Shown: positions 8,627 to 17,019, numbered from the stretch's first letter. The stretch: DNA of 64,000 bases from a bacterium (GCA_013360215.1 JABWCP010000004.1:124001-188000); one strand, 5' to 3'. Numbers and translations: made by a program. Notes: generated from the sequence alone by a model not told the origin.

Positions 8627-11011
8627 ATGAGAAAATGGTTTATTTGTTTAACGTTTGTAATGCTTGTCGATACCGCACAAGCCCAAAAAGAATCCGATTT
8701 TCAAAACGGCGTTGTTGCATATTCCAATGGTCAATACGAACAAGCCGTTGGTTTTTTTGAATCGGCGTTGAAGTATTATAGCAGTATAAAAAAGAAAAAA
8801 TCAGTCGCCGCCGATTGTTATAATTATCTGGGGCTTCTGTATCAGGTGTTAAATCAACACGGTAAGGCCGTCGAAAATTTTAAAGCGGCCGTGCCATTAT
8901 TTATTGAAACAAAAAATAAATCCGGAGCGGCGAGCGCTTTAGGCAACTGGGGAATTTCATCTTATCGCCTCAAACTTGCCGAGTTACGTCAAAACAAGCA
9001 GAGTTTTTCTTTAGAAGATATTGGTTCGCTCATGGCATATCATCTCAAAGCGAAACAATATCACGAAGAATTGAAAGATAAAACCGGAGTTGCAAACGAT
9101 CTCAACAATATCGCCACCATGTATTTTGAAGGTGAGTTTTATGATGAAGCTTCAGACTATCTAAATCAAGCTTTGAAAATTCATTCTGAGATCGGTTACA
9201 AAGCCGGCATGGCTTACGATATGGCTAATCTTGCCCGATTGTATTACAAAACCGACGACGAAGCGGGCGCGTTAAAGTTTTATCAACGCAGTGTAGGGAT
9301 TCTTGAAGAAATAGGAGATCGTGAAGGCGCTTGGCGCACCTATTCATATATCGGTTCGATCTATGAAAGTTTTATGAAGCAGGCTGCCATTTTGAAAGAC
9401 GCACAAAAAGAATCCGAGAATAGAAAATCAGCTATCGTTGCGCTCAAAAAATCGGTCGAAATCATAGAATCTTTCCGTGGAAATTTTACCAATAAAGATT
9501 TTTTTGACAGCTATCTCAAAGACAAGAACCCCGTTTACAAACGATTAATTCGTTTGCTCAAACTTGATGATAATGCGGCAGAAGCGCTTTACTACATTGA
9601 GCGCAGCAAAGCCAAAATGTCCAATGATGTTTTGAGCTCCGGGAAACTCGCATTTAACAATAAAGAAGAACAAAAGCAGGTTGATAAGGTTCAAGATCTG
9701 CAAAAGAAAACCGAAGAACTCGAAAAGAAGATTGCCGATGAAAAAGCCAAACCGGCGGATAAACAAGATAAAGCGCGCATTGACAGTCTTAGCAAGTCAT
9801 TGACCAAAAATCAAGGCGACTTCAATGCTCTGATGATTGATTTGGAAACGAAGTACCCCAATATTTATCAGGTGATCAAAGTTGATCCGATACAGTTAAG
9901 TGATATACAAAAGCAACTCTCCGATGATGTAGTGATTTTAGAATATTTCCCGGCGGACGACGCGCTTTACATTTTTATGATCACCAAGGATAAGATCGAG
10001 GCCAAATCGGTTCCCGTATCATCCACGACGATAGACTCACTTGTTAACAAATATCGCTACTATATCAATGATGTTACTTCTTTGATGAAGCGTGGCCGTT
10101 TTGATACCAAATTGGCAAATTGGAAACAAGGTGAAGACTCACGTTTTTATGAACGTCATACCAAACCGCTGCGCGACATTATGGTAAAATTGAATGACTA
10201 TTTGATTTTACCGGTTTGGGAAACCATCAAAGATGCAAAATATAAAAACGTAACTATAATCCCGGCTGCAAGTTTGTATTATGTTCCGTTCCAGTGTTTG
10301 GCCACTGAAACCCAAGATGGGGACATATCCTTTTTGGTAGAGAAAAAAGCCGTGAATTATCTTACGGCCGCAACTCTGATGGATATCATCAACAAGAAAA
10401 AACAGAACAAAATCAATAATGTTCTTGTTTTTGGAAATCCGGACGGAAGTTTACCCGGGGCAGAAGAAGAAGCTAAAATCATCAAAGCGGCTTATACCGA
10501 TGCCTTGCTATACAAAAATCAAGACGCAACAAAAGATAAAGCCAAAGATCTTTCAGGCAATACCGAAGTTGTACATTTTGCAACACACGGGTTTTTATCC
10601 AGCGATGAACCTCAAAAATCGTTTTTATTGATGGCGCCTAATAAGGCAAAAAATGAAGACGATAAACTGACTATCAGTGAAATTCTCAAAATGCCTTTAA
10701 AAGAAAAAAATGAACTGGTCGTTTTATCGGCATGTAATACCTCTATGGGTAAAAGCGCAACTGGTGTAGAACTTATAAGCCTTTCGCGTGCGTTTGCGAT
10801 TGCCGGTGCACCGACGACGGTTGCAACATTGTGGCCGGTAGATGATGAATCAACTAAAATAATCATGGTCAATTTTTATGATGGACTGAAAAAAGGATTG
10901 GCCAAATCAGAAGCTATGCGACAAGCACAAATCGCATTAATCCGTAAAGGTGATTACCATATCCACCCGTTTTTCTGGGCACCCTACGTCATGATCGGCA
11001 ACCCCAAATAA
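8627..11011 (+). CDS. Exported TPR-CHAT caspase-like protease
   Basis: This 794-residue protein opens with a signal peptide (MRKWFICLTFVML..., cleavage near AQA). Tetratricopeptide repeats follow over about residues 20-290 (for example YNYLGLLYQVLNQHGKAVEN and ANDLNNIATMYFEGEFYDEA). A charged coiled-coil spans about residues 345-410, and a CHAT domain follows. The catalytic dyad is present: H654 in HFATHG and C703 in VVLSACNTSMGK, with the flanking GVELISLSRAFAIAGAPTTV and LWPVDDEST typical of CHAT proteins. CHAT is a separase/caspase-clan cysteine peptidase; TPRs usually present regulators or substrates. Export would place the protease in the periplasm, next to the LPP20 proteins encoded upstream. 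Its substrate is unknown. Confidence 0.9.
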   Translation: MRKWFICLTFVMLVDTAQAQKESDFQNGVVAYSNGQYEQAVGFFESALKYYSSIKKKKSVAADCYNYLGLLYQVLNQHGKAVENFKAAVPLFIETKNKSGAASALGNWGISSYRLKLAELRQNKQSFSLEDIGSLMAYHLKAKQYHEELKDKTGVANDLNNIATMYFEGEFYDEASDYLNQALKIHSEIGYKAGMAYDMANLARLYYKTDDEAGALKFYQRSVGILEEIGDREGAWRTYSYIGSIYESFMKQAAILKDAQKESENRKSAIVALKKSVEIIESFRGNFTNKDFFDSYLKDKNPVYKRLIRLLKLDDNAAEALYYIERSKAKMSNDVLSSGKLAFNNKEEQKQVDKVQDLQKKTEELEKKIADEKAKPADKQDKARIDSLSKSLTKNQGDFNALMIDLETKYPNIYQVIKVDPIQLSDIQKQLSDDVVILEYFPADDALYIFMITKDKIEAKSVPVSSTTIDSLVNKYRYYINDVTSLMKRGRFDTKLANWKQGEDSRFYERHTKPLRDIMVKLNDYLILPVWETIKDAKYKNVTIIPAASLYYVPFQCLATETQDGDISFLVEKKAVNYLTAATLMDIINKKKQNKINNVLVFGNPDGSLPGAEEEAKIIKAAYTDALLYKNQDATKDKAKDLSGNTEVVHFATHGFLSSDEPQKSFLLMAPNKAKNEDDKLTISEILKMPLKEKNELVVLSACNTSMGKSATGVELISLSRAFAIAGAPTTVATLWPVDDESTKIIMVNFYDGLKKGLAKSEAMRQAQIALIRKGDYHIHPFFWAPYVMIGNPK

Positions 11012-11029
11012 TTAAACACATTCAATGAT

Positions 11030-11066
11030 AAAAATCCCCGTTTGCATTTGCAGGCGGGGATTTTTA
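11030..11066 (+). terminator. Terminator closing the LPP20/CHAT island
   Basis: AAAAATCCCCG (11030-11040) pairs with CGGGGATTTTT (11055-11065) and the descending arm supplies the T tract. It abuts the start of the next gene at 11069, so the distal arm could also mask that gene's ribosome-binding region. Confidence 0.8.
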
Positions 11067-11068
11067 TT

Positions 11069-11749
11069 ATGTATGAGCAATTCAAAAAGCCGCAAATCAT
11101 GTTCGGGTTTTTCTCAAAAAAAGCAAAAAAACCAATCCGAGAGGATGATGTTATTTGGCAAGCTGAAGATATAAAGATACATAATCTGATTTTGGGCTTG
11201 GCCGATTATTCTCATGACTCAGACGGTATTATGATCATTGCTCACTTTCCAAAAACTTTAGAGCAACTTGTAGTATCAGCTAAAAAAAATAATTTAATTT
11301 TAAAAGAATTGCATGCAATAACCGATGCAGATCGTTGGGCGACCGGTTATTATAATGATCCTGTGGTGATCTTATCAAAAGCAATCCATGTGTCTCCAAA
11401 CCAACCGCCTGCCGTGCAGGAAGAAAAGAAGAAAAAAATCATTGTAGCAGAGCATTTTCCTACACCGGAAAAAGACATTTTGCTAATGAATTGGGCTATA
11501 AACGTGAAAGCAGAAAGCATTCAATGGTATGAATCTACGGACAGCCCGATTTTCACTCGATTTGGTGGTGATCAAATAAGAATTTTAGCCGAAAAATTGG
11601 GTTGGAAACAAAATGAATCGATGCAACATCGGTTTATTACCTCATCCATAGGTTCCATGCAAGAAAAGATACTTCGCAAATCTACCGGAGATGGCGACGC
11701 TGAAGACATCATGCAATGGTTTAAATCGTATGTTCCATCATCGTTATAA
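11069..11749 (+). CDS. Uncharacterised cytoplasmic protein
   Basis: I do not recognise this family. Possible starts are the ATG at 11069 (226 residues) and the ATG at 11099 (MFGFFSKKAKK). Neither has a clean Shine-Dalgarno; the only purine-rich match for 11069 lies inside the terminator arm. There is no signal peptide or membrane segment. The sequence alternates predicted beta strands and helices: an N-terminal part with IWQAEDIKIHNLILGLADYS and SDGIMIIAHFPKTLEQL, a linker rich in Gln/Lys/Glu, and a C-terminal part with EHFPTPEKDILLMNWA. The repeated HFP motif suggests two related halves or an internal symmetry. It precedes the kynurenine genes on the same strand, with a 20-bp gap. Confidence 0.6.
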   Translation: MYEQFKKPQIMFGFFSKKAKKPIREDDVIWQAEDIKIHNLILGLADYSHDSDGIMIIAHFPKTLEQLVVSAKKNNLILKELHAITDADRWATGYYNDPVVILSKAIHVSPNQPPAVQEEKKKKIIVAEHFPTPEKDILLMNWAINVKAESIQWYESTDSPIFTRFGGDQIRILAEKLGWKQNESMQHRFITSSIGSMQEKILRKSTGDGDAEDIMQWFKSYVPSSL

Positions 11750-11769
11750 AATATTTTAGGAGGTAAATC

Positions 11770-12390
11770 ATGGGTCAGCTCACCGCTTTTAATTTTAAAA
11801 AATGGATAAATGAGCATCGTTATCTCCTCAAACCGCCAGTCGGAAATCAGGTGGTTTGGAAAGACACGGATTTTATAATCATGGTCGTCGGTGGACCTAA
11901 TGCGCGTAAGGATTACCATTATAATGAAGGCGAAGAATTCTATTATCAATTGGAAGGCAACATCACACTGAAAATTATCGAAAACGGTAAACCGCGAGAT
12001 GTCAAAATCAATGAAGGAGATATTTTTCTTCTGCCACCTCGAACTCCTCATTCACCGCAAAGGCCGGCGAATACAGTCGGTTTAGTCATCGAAAAAAAAC
12101 GTGCCACGGAAGAAAAAGACGGATGCATATGGTTTTGTGAGAAATGCGGCACGAAGCTTTATGAGGAATACTTTTATCTTACCAATATTGTAACACAACT
12201 TCCGCCGGTATTTGATCGGTTTTATGGAAATCCAGAGCATTGTACATGCAAAAATTGCGGTACCAAAATGGAACGTCCGGTATTGCCCGTTGCAAAAGAA
12301 AAACAAAAATCTAAAAGACAAAAAATCAAAAAGAATAATGTCATAAAAAAGAAAACAAAAAAGCCGGCCAAATCCGTAAAGAGGAAATAA
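11770..12390 (+). CDS. nbaC: 3-hydroxyanthranilate 3,4-dioxygenase with basic C-terminal tail
   Basis: This non-heme iron cupin opens the ring of 3-hydroxyanthranilate to give 2-amino-3-carboxymuconate semialdehyde. The iron ligands H50, E56 and H94 and the substrate-binding R46 and R98 are all present at the spacing of the bacterial enzyme (H51/E57/H95, R47/R99). The rubredoxin-like second iron site is also intact: C123, C126, C160 and C163. AGGAGG lies just upstream of the ATG. Unusually, residues 175-206 are a tail with 17 Lys or Arg in 32 residues, beyond the normal end of the bacterial enzyme. It heads a same-strand kynurenine cluster. Confidence 0.93.
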   Translation: MGQLTAFNFKKWINEHRYLLKPPVGNQVVWKDTDFIIMVVGGPNARKDYHYNEGEEFYYQLEGNITLKIIENGKPRDVKINEGDIFLLPPRTPHSPQRPANTVGLVIEKKRATEEKDGCIWFCEKCGTKLYEEYFYLTNIVTQLPPVFDRFYGNPEHCTCKNCGTKMERPVLPVAKEKQKSKRQKIKKNNVIKKKTKKPAKSVKRK

Positions 12391-12403
12391 CCCGAAAAAT
12401 TTT

Positions 12404-12991
12404 ATGCTTCTGGATCAAGTTTTACCTGATTATCATGCGCGGGCACAGTATCAAATTTTGATTCCATGCAAACGCGATGTCGTTTGGAAGACGCTTATGG
12501 ATATGGATTTGACTAGCATTCGTACTCTTCAATTGCTGATGGGGTTACGAAGCATACCGGCTTGGCTGATGGGTAAATCAAAACCGCAGTTAAAAAAACA
12601 TACCCTGCATGATCTGAGTGATTCGGGAATGAATGTGATTTCAGAGGTCAAAGGATCTGAAATTGTACTGGGCATAATCGGAAAGTTTTGGCAAATAAGC
12701 GCCAATGTAAGAACCGACATACCTGCGGAACGGTTTGTTTCATGTTCAGAAAACGATTTGGCTAAAGCCGCCTGGAATTTTTTTCTCACAGAAACGAACG
12801 GTATTACGACGGTTTATACCGAAACGCGAATATTTTGTCGCGAGCAAAAAACGCGACGCAAATTCAGATTATATTGGACATTAATCGGGCCATTTAGCGG
12901 TTTGATTCGCATTGCTCTTTTGAGAAAACTTCGGTCGAACACCATTCGGTACGAGAAAAAAACTCTTGATACCGGGTACGCAAAAAAATAA
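12404..12991 (+). CDS. SRPBCC-like (START-fold) hypothetical protein
   Basis: This 195-residue protein begins 13 bp after the dioxygenase. Its pattern resembles SRPBCC ligand-binding proteins: an N-terminal strand (YQILIPCKRDVVWKTLMDMD), a central beta-sheet with VISEVKGSEIVLGIIGKFW and a long basic C-terminal helix (FSGLIRIALLRKLRSNTIRY). There is no signal peptide. The tyrosine/threonine-rich strand TTVYTETRIFC is typical of the fold's last strands. It may bind a pathway intermediate or lipid, but only its position in the cluster supports a link with tryptophan breakdown. Confidence 0.6.
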   Translation: MLLDQVLPDYHARAQYQILIPCKRDVVWKTLMDMDLTSIRTLQLLMGLRSIPAWLMGKSKPQLKKHTLHDLSDSGMNVISEVKGSEIVLGIIGKFWQISANVRTDIPAERFVSCSENDLAKAAWNFFLTETNGITTVYTETRIFCREQKTRRKFRLYWTLIGPFSGLIRIALLRKLRSNTIRYEKKTLDTGYAKK

Positions 12992-12995
12992 ATAT

Positions 12996-14009
12996 ATGAT
13001 CAAAATAGATATTCATACTCATATTCTGCCCGAGAAACTTCCTGATTTTGCCAAGAAATTTGGATATGGAGGTTTTGTGTCTTTGGAACATCACAAACCG
13101 TCGTGTGCCAGAATGATCGTTGACGGTAAGTTTTTTCGCGAGATAGAGTCCAACTGCTGGGATCCGCATGTACGCATAAAAGAGAGCACCGGGCATGGTG
13201 TAAATATGCAGGTTTTATCAACCATTCCGGTTATGTTTAGTTATTGGGCAAAACCGCAAGATGGTTTGGATATTTCTATATTTCTAAATGACCATATTGC
13301 AGAAATAGTTAGGCAGTTTCCTCATCGCTTTAGTGGATTGGGTACGGTTCCTTTGCAAGCACCGGATTTGGCAATTGCTGAATTAGAGCGATGTATGAAA
13401 ATTGGACTTAAGGGCGTACAGATCGGATCTCACGTCAATGAGTGGAATCTTAACGATGAACGGTTATTCCCATTTTTCCAAGCAGCAGAAAAAATGGGCG
13501 CTGCGATTTTTGTACACCCCTGGGATATGATGGGTCAGGATCGGATGTCCAAGTATTGGTTGCCGTGGCTCGTTGGGATGCCGGCCGAAACTTCGCTCGC
13601 GATCTGTTCGATGATTTTTGGCGGCGTTTTTGAACGTTTACCCAATTTGCGTGTGGCATTTGCACACGGCGGAGGGTCTTTTCCTTCGACGATCGGACGA
13701 ATCGAACACGGGTTTCATTGTCGTCCCGATCTTGTAGCCGTAGATAACAAACGGAATCCGCGGGAATATCTCGGAAAATTTTATTTTGATTCCTTAGTAC
13801 ATGATGCGCGCATGTTGCATTATTTGATCGAACTTGTCGGAGAAAAAAGAATCGCTTTGGGGTCCGATTATCCATTCCCGCTCGGTGAAGAAATTCCGGG
13901 ATCATTAGTCGAATCCATGAACGACTTATCTGAAAATATCAAAGAACGAATACTAAGTGGTACCGCAGCCGAGTGGCTTAATATCAATCTTGAAACTCTA
14001 CGGGGTTAA
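12996..14009 (+). CDS. nbaD: 2-amino-3-carboxymuconate-6-semialdehyde decarboxylase (ACMSD)
   Basis: The ATG at 12996 gives 337 residues, the normal ACMSD length; the frame also extends upstream to a TTG. The enzyme is a zinc amidohydrolase-fold decarboxylase that turns ACMS into 2-aminomuconate semialdehyde and so diverts it from spontaneous quinolinate formation. Zinc ligands are visible as H7 and H9 (DIHTHILPE), H174 (VHPWDMMG) and D291 (GSDYPFPLGE), with AFAHGGGSFP between. H174 and D291 coincide with the numbering I recall for the human enzyme. The gene follows the SRPBCC-like gene by a few bases. Its presence argues for a catabolic rather than an NAD-forming pathway. Confidence 0.92.
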   Translation: MIKIDIHTHILPEKLPDFAKKFGYGGFVSLEHHKPSCARMIVDGKFFREIESNCWDPHVRIKESTGHGVNMQVLSTIPVMFSYWAKPQDGLDISIFLNDHIAEIVRQFPHRFSGLGTVPLQAPDLAIAELERCMKIGLKGVQIGSHVNEWNLNDERLFPFFQAAEKMGAAIFVHPWDMMGQDRMSKYWLPWLVGMPAETSLAICSMIFGGVFERLPNLRVAFAHGGGSFPSTIGRIEHGFHCRPDLVAVDNKRNPREYLGKFYFDSLVHDARMLHYLIELVGEKRIALGSDYPFPLGEEIPGSLVESMNDLSENIKERILSGTAAEWLNINLETLRG

Positions 14010-14012
14010 TAA

Positions 14013-14855
14013 ATGATGCAGATATTTATTAATTGTAATGATGCGGAATACACTATAGATCTTAACAGCCCGTTGGATATTTCAATACCCGTATATTTTG
14101 ATGGCTTGCAACCTAATACTTATGGTGTTCCTGCCGCATCTGCAAGATCTTATGAAGACGGGAAATTTGTAGGTGACGTACGAAGAGGCGGAAGTTGCAA
14201 TTTTGAAGAATACCGCATCGTCCCGCATTGTAATGGTACACATACCGAATGTGTGGGGCATATCAGTAGAGAACGTATTGCAATCAACACCTATTTTGAT
14301 AGACTTTTGATTCCTGCAACACTCATTACGATCGAACCAGAAAAAGCTGTAAATTCGGCCGAGACATACACACCGGATAAGCAGAGCGCGGATCTTATTA
14401 TCACAGCTAAAAGTCTTTTTTATAAACTTCATACTTTGCCTCGTGAATTTATGTCGGCCCTTGTTATTCGGACAACGCCAAACGATCCAACCAAAAAATC
14501 GCGCAATTATATGGAGGAGAACCCTCCATTTTTTTCTCTAGAGGCAATGGATTATCTTTTTGAGATCGGTGTAGAGCATCTATTAGTGGATACACCTTCG
14601 ATAGATCGTTTATTTGATGAAGGCAAGTTGTCAGCGCATCATGTTTTTTGGGGAGTACCTCAAGGATCACACGATATTCATCCGGAGGTGCATTCACGCA
14701 AAACCATTACTGAAATGATATATGTTGATAATAGTATTGCCGACGGTAATTATTTCATAAACATACAGATTCCTAACTTTGTTGCTGATGCGGCCCCAAG
14801 TCGTATTTTGATGTATCAGGCACAACAAAAAATAAATTACTCCCATAAAACATGA
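14013..14855 (+). CDS. Cyclase-family metal hydrolase, putative kynurenine formamidase
   Basis: This 280-residue protein belongs to the KynB/cyclase family by overall pattern (LDISIPVYFDG at the start, HLLVDTPSID near the middle, HHVFWGVPQGSHD later). Its metal motif departs from the KynB pattern HxGTHxDxPxH: here it reads H72-C-N-G-T-H77-T-E79-C-V-G-H83, so Glu replaces Asp and Cys occupies the first His position. Its place 3 bp after ACMSD and overlapping the kynureninase start by 4 bp suggests it hydrolyses N-formylkynurenine, but other amide or lactone substrates are possible. Confidence 0.75.
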   Translation: MMQIFINCNDAEYTIDLNSPLDISIPVYFDGLQPNTYGVPAASARSYEDGKFVGDVRRGGSCNFEEYRIVPHCNGTHTECVGHISRERIAINTYFDRLLIPATLITIEPEKAVNSAETYTPDKQSADLIITAKSLFYKLHTLPREFMSALVIRTTPNDPTKKSRNYMEENPPFFSLEAMDYLFEIGVEHLLVDTPSIDRLFDEGKLSAHHVFWGVPQGSHDIHPEVHSRKTITEMIYVDNSIADGNYFINIQIPNFVADAAPSRILMYQAQQKINYSHKT

Positions 14856-16114
14856 ATTTCGAAAACAGCGTTGGTTTTGCTCAAAAATTAGATCAAGAAG
14901 ATTCCTTAAAAGAATTTCGTTCACGGTTTCATATTCCCCTTTATAAGGACGGAACTCAATCTATTTATTTTTGCGGCAACTCGCTTGGTCTTCAACCTAA
15001 ATCCGTACGTTCTTATATCGAACAAGAACTCAAAGATTGGGAAACTCTCGGAGTCGAAGGGCATTTTCATGCCAAAAATCCGTGGATGCCTTATCATGAA
15101 TTTTTGACTGCAAAAGCGGCAAAAATAGTCGGTGCTAATGAACACGAAGTGGTGCATATGAATTCGCTAACGACTAATTTGCATCTATTGATGGTTTCGT
15201 TTTACAGGCCGACCAAAGAAAGACATAAAATACTGATTGAAAAAACAGCGTTTCCATCCGATCAATATGCCGTACAGTCACAAATTCGCTTTCATGGTTA
15301 TGATCCCAAAACAGCGTTAGTAGAAATAATGCCAAGAGATGGCGAAGAAATTCTACGAACAGATGATATTGAAGAATATATTCAATCTCACGGCCATGAA
15401 ATAGCTTTGATTTTATTGGGCGGAGTTAATTACTACACAGGACAGGCCTTAGATATGCCACGCATTACAGCAGTAGGGCATAGTGCCGGTTGTTTAGTAG
15501 GATTTGATTTGGCACATGCTGCAGGTAATATTATTTTGAGTTTACATGATTGGAACGTGGATTTTGCAGCGTGGTGTTCGTATAAATATCTGAATTCCGG
15601 TCCCGGGGGTATATCGGGAATATACATACACGAAAACCACACACGTAATCACAACATACCTCGTTTTGCGGGATGGTGGGGGCATGATAAAAAAACAAGA
15701 TTCCTAATGAAGCCCGATTTTGTACCTATCCCGACGGCGGAATCTTGGCAACTAAGTAATGCGCCTGTGTTATTGATGGCTTCATTGCGTGCATCTTTGG
15801 ATATATTCGATGAAGCGGGTATGGATCGCCTAAGAAAAAAGAGCCTTCTTCTTACGGGTTATCTTGAATATTTGATCCATGATATAAAAACCGATAATTT
15901 TGCATTGATCACTCCATCAGATTCTTCTCAGCGCGGCTGTCAAATTTCAATACAAACCAAACGAAACGGAAAAAGGCTATTTGAAAATCTGAGTGAAGCA
16001 GGGATAATCGCAGACTGGCGTGAACCTGATGTCGTTCGAGTTGCACCGGTGCCGTTGTATAATTCCTTTCTTGATGTGTATAGATTTGCTGAAATTTTGA
16101 GAAAGCACTCCTAA
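14852..16114 (+). CDS. kynU: Kynureninase
   Basis: This 420-residue PLP enzyme cleaves (3-hydroxy)kynurenine to (3-hydroxy)anthranilate and alanine. FCGNSLGLQP at the start, NSLTTNLHLLM, the phosphate-binding region and FDLAHAAGN are characteristic. The Schiff-base lysine is K245 in WCSYKYLNSGPGG. The length matches the family. It overlaps the preceding cyclase-family gene by an ATGA junction, indicating translational coupling. Confidence 0.95.
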   Translation: MNFENSVGFAQKLDQEDSLKEFRSRFHIPLYKDGTQSIYFCGNSLGLQPKSVRSYIEQELKDWETLGVEGHFHAKNPWMPYHEFLTAKAAKIVGANEHEVVHMNSLTTNLHLLMVSFYRPTKERHKILIEKTAFPSDQYAVQSQIRFHGYDPKTALVEIMPRDGEEILRTDDIEEYIQSHGHEIALILLGGVNYYTGQALDMPRITAVGHSAGCLVGFDLAHAAGNIILSLHDWNVDFAAWCSYKYLNSGPGGISGIYIHENHTRNHNIPRFAGWWGHDKKTRFLMKPDFVPIPTAESWQLSNAPVLLMASLRASLDIFDEAGMDRLRKKSLLLTGYLEYLIHDIKTDNFALITPSDSSQRGCQISIQTKRNGKRLFENLSEAGIIADWREPDVVRVAPVPLYNSFLDVYRFAEILRKHS

Positions 16115-16151
16115 TTAATAATAAAAGTTAATAATTAAAGGGCAAATTATT

Positions 16152-17015
16152 ATGAAAAAACTTCTCTATGCAGCGATGTGGGTCATTGTTGTGGTTTTGT
16201 CTTGTCGTCAACCGCAAACACATCAACCGTTATCAACGAAAGACGGTGTAACAATAGATTATAGAGTAGTAGGTCAAGGGGATACGACGATCCTGTTTCT
16301 TCATGGATGGGGTATAAATCAGACCTACTGGGACCAGCAAGCAGCACATTTTGGTAAAAAATATAAGGCCGTATCTTTAGATTTGCCGGGTTTTGGCAAA
16401 TCCGGAAAAAATCGCGAAGCTTGGACTATTGAAAATTACGCTGAAGATGTTGCTCACGCAATTAAAACATTGGGACTACAAAATGTTATCCTCGTAGGGC
16501 ATTCGATGTCAGGTAGTATAGTTGTCGAAACAGCCGTTCGTTTTCCTTCAAACATCATTGGTGTTATCGGAGTGGATAATTTTAAAGATGTTGGCCACAT
16601 ATCTTTACCAGAAGAAAAAGCCGGCTTAGATACTTTTATGCACTATTTAGGCGTAGATTTTGTCGGGACGATCACAGCATCGGCAGAAGGAACATTATAT
16701 TCAGTCCAAACCGATTCGACGATTCGCAAGCGGATTTTGAATGATGTTATCACCGGAAACGCAATTGTTTCAAAAAAAGTACTGAATGCTGTTTTTTCAT
16801 ATGGTTCAAAAGAAGTTGAGATGTTAAAAAAACTGCCTTATAAACTATTTTTGATAAACAGCGATAATCAGCCGACGGAGACGAGGGTACTTTCACAAAT
16901 AATCACACATTCATGTGAGGTGTTTACTGTTCATGCGACCAGTCATTACCCGATGATTGAGAATGCAGAAGATTTTAACCGACAATTGGAAACTATCATC
17001 TCAAAATTAAAATAA
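16152..17015 (+). CDS. Alpha/beta-hydrolase lipoprotein
   Basis: This 287-residue product has an N-terminal hydrophobic segment ending in VLSC, a probable lipobox, followed by an alpha/beta hydrolase. LFLHGWGIN supplies the oxyanion HG, VGHSMSG the nucleophile Ser in a GxSxG elbow, and HATSHYP the catalytic His; the Asp is probably in the INSDNQ loop. It sits between kynureninase and kynurenine monooxygenase, 4 bp before the latter. Some kynurenine formamidases are alpha/beta hydrolases, but a surface-lipidated one would be unusual, so its substrate is open. Confidence in the fold is high; the pathway link is inferred. Confidence 0.8.
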   Translation: MKKLLYAAMWVIVVVLSCRQPQTHQPLSTKDGVTIDYRVVGQGDTTILFLHGWGINQTYWDQQAAHFGKKYKAVSLDLPGFGKSGKNREAWTIENYAEDVAHAIKTLGLQNVILVGHSMSGSIVVETAVRFPSNIIGVIGVDNFKDVGHISLPEEKAGLDTFMHYLGVDFVGTITASAEGTLYSVQTDSTIRKRILNDVITGNAIVSKKVLNAVFSYGSKEVEMLKKLPYKLFLINSDNQPTETRVLSQIITHSCEVFTVHATSHYPMIENAEDFNRQLETIISKLK

Positions 17016-17019
17016 TACT

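Noticed and set aside
8627..11011. CHAT protein as a type III-E CRISPR (TPR-CHAT/Craspase) effector
   Set aside because: No cas genes or CRISPR array occur in the window and the protein has a signal peptide.
11572..12051. 159-codon minus-strand frame across the orphan gene and dioxygenase
   Set aside because: It crosses two plus-strand genes, one with intact iron ligands; probably a shadow.
13450..13905. 151-codon minus-strand frame opposite ACMSD
   Set aside because: It is arginine-rich shadow coding opposite conserved zinc-ligand codons.
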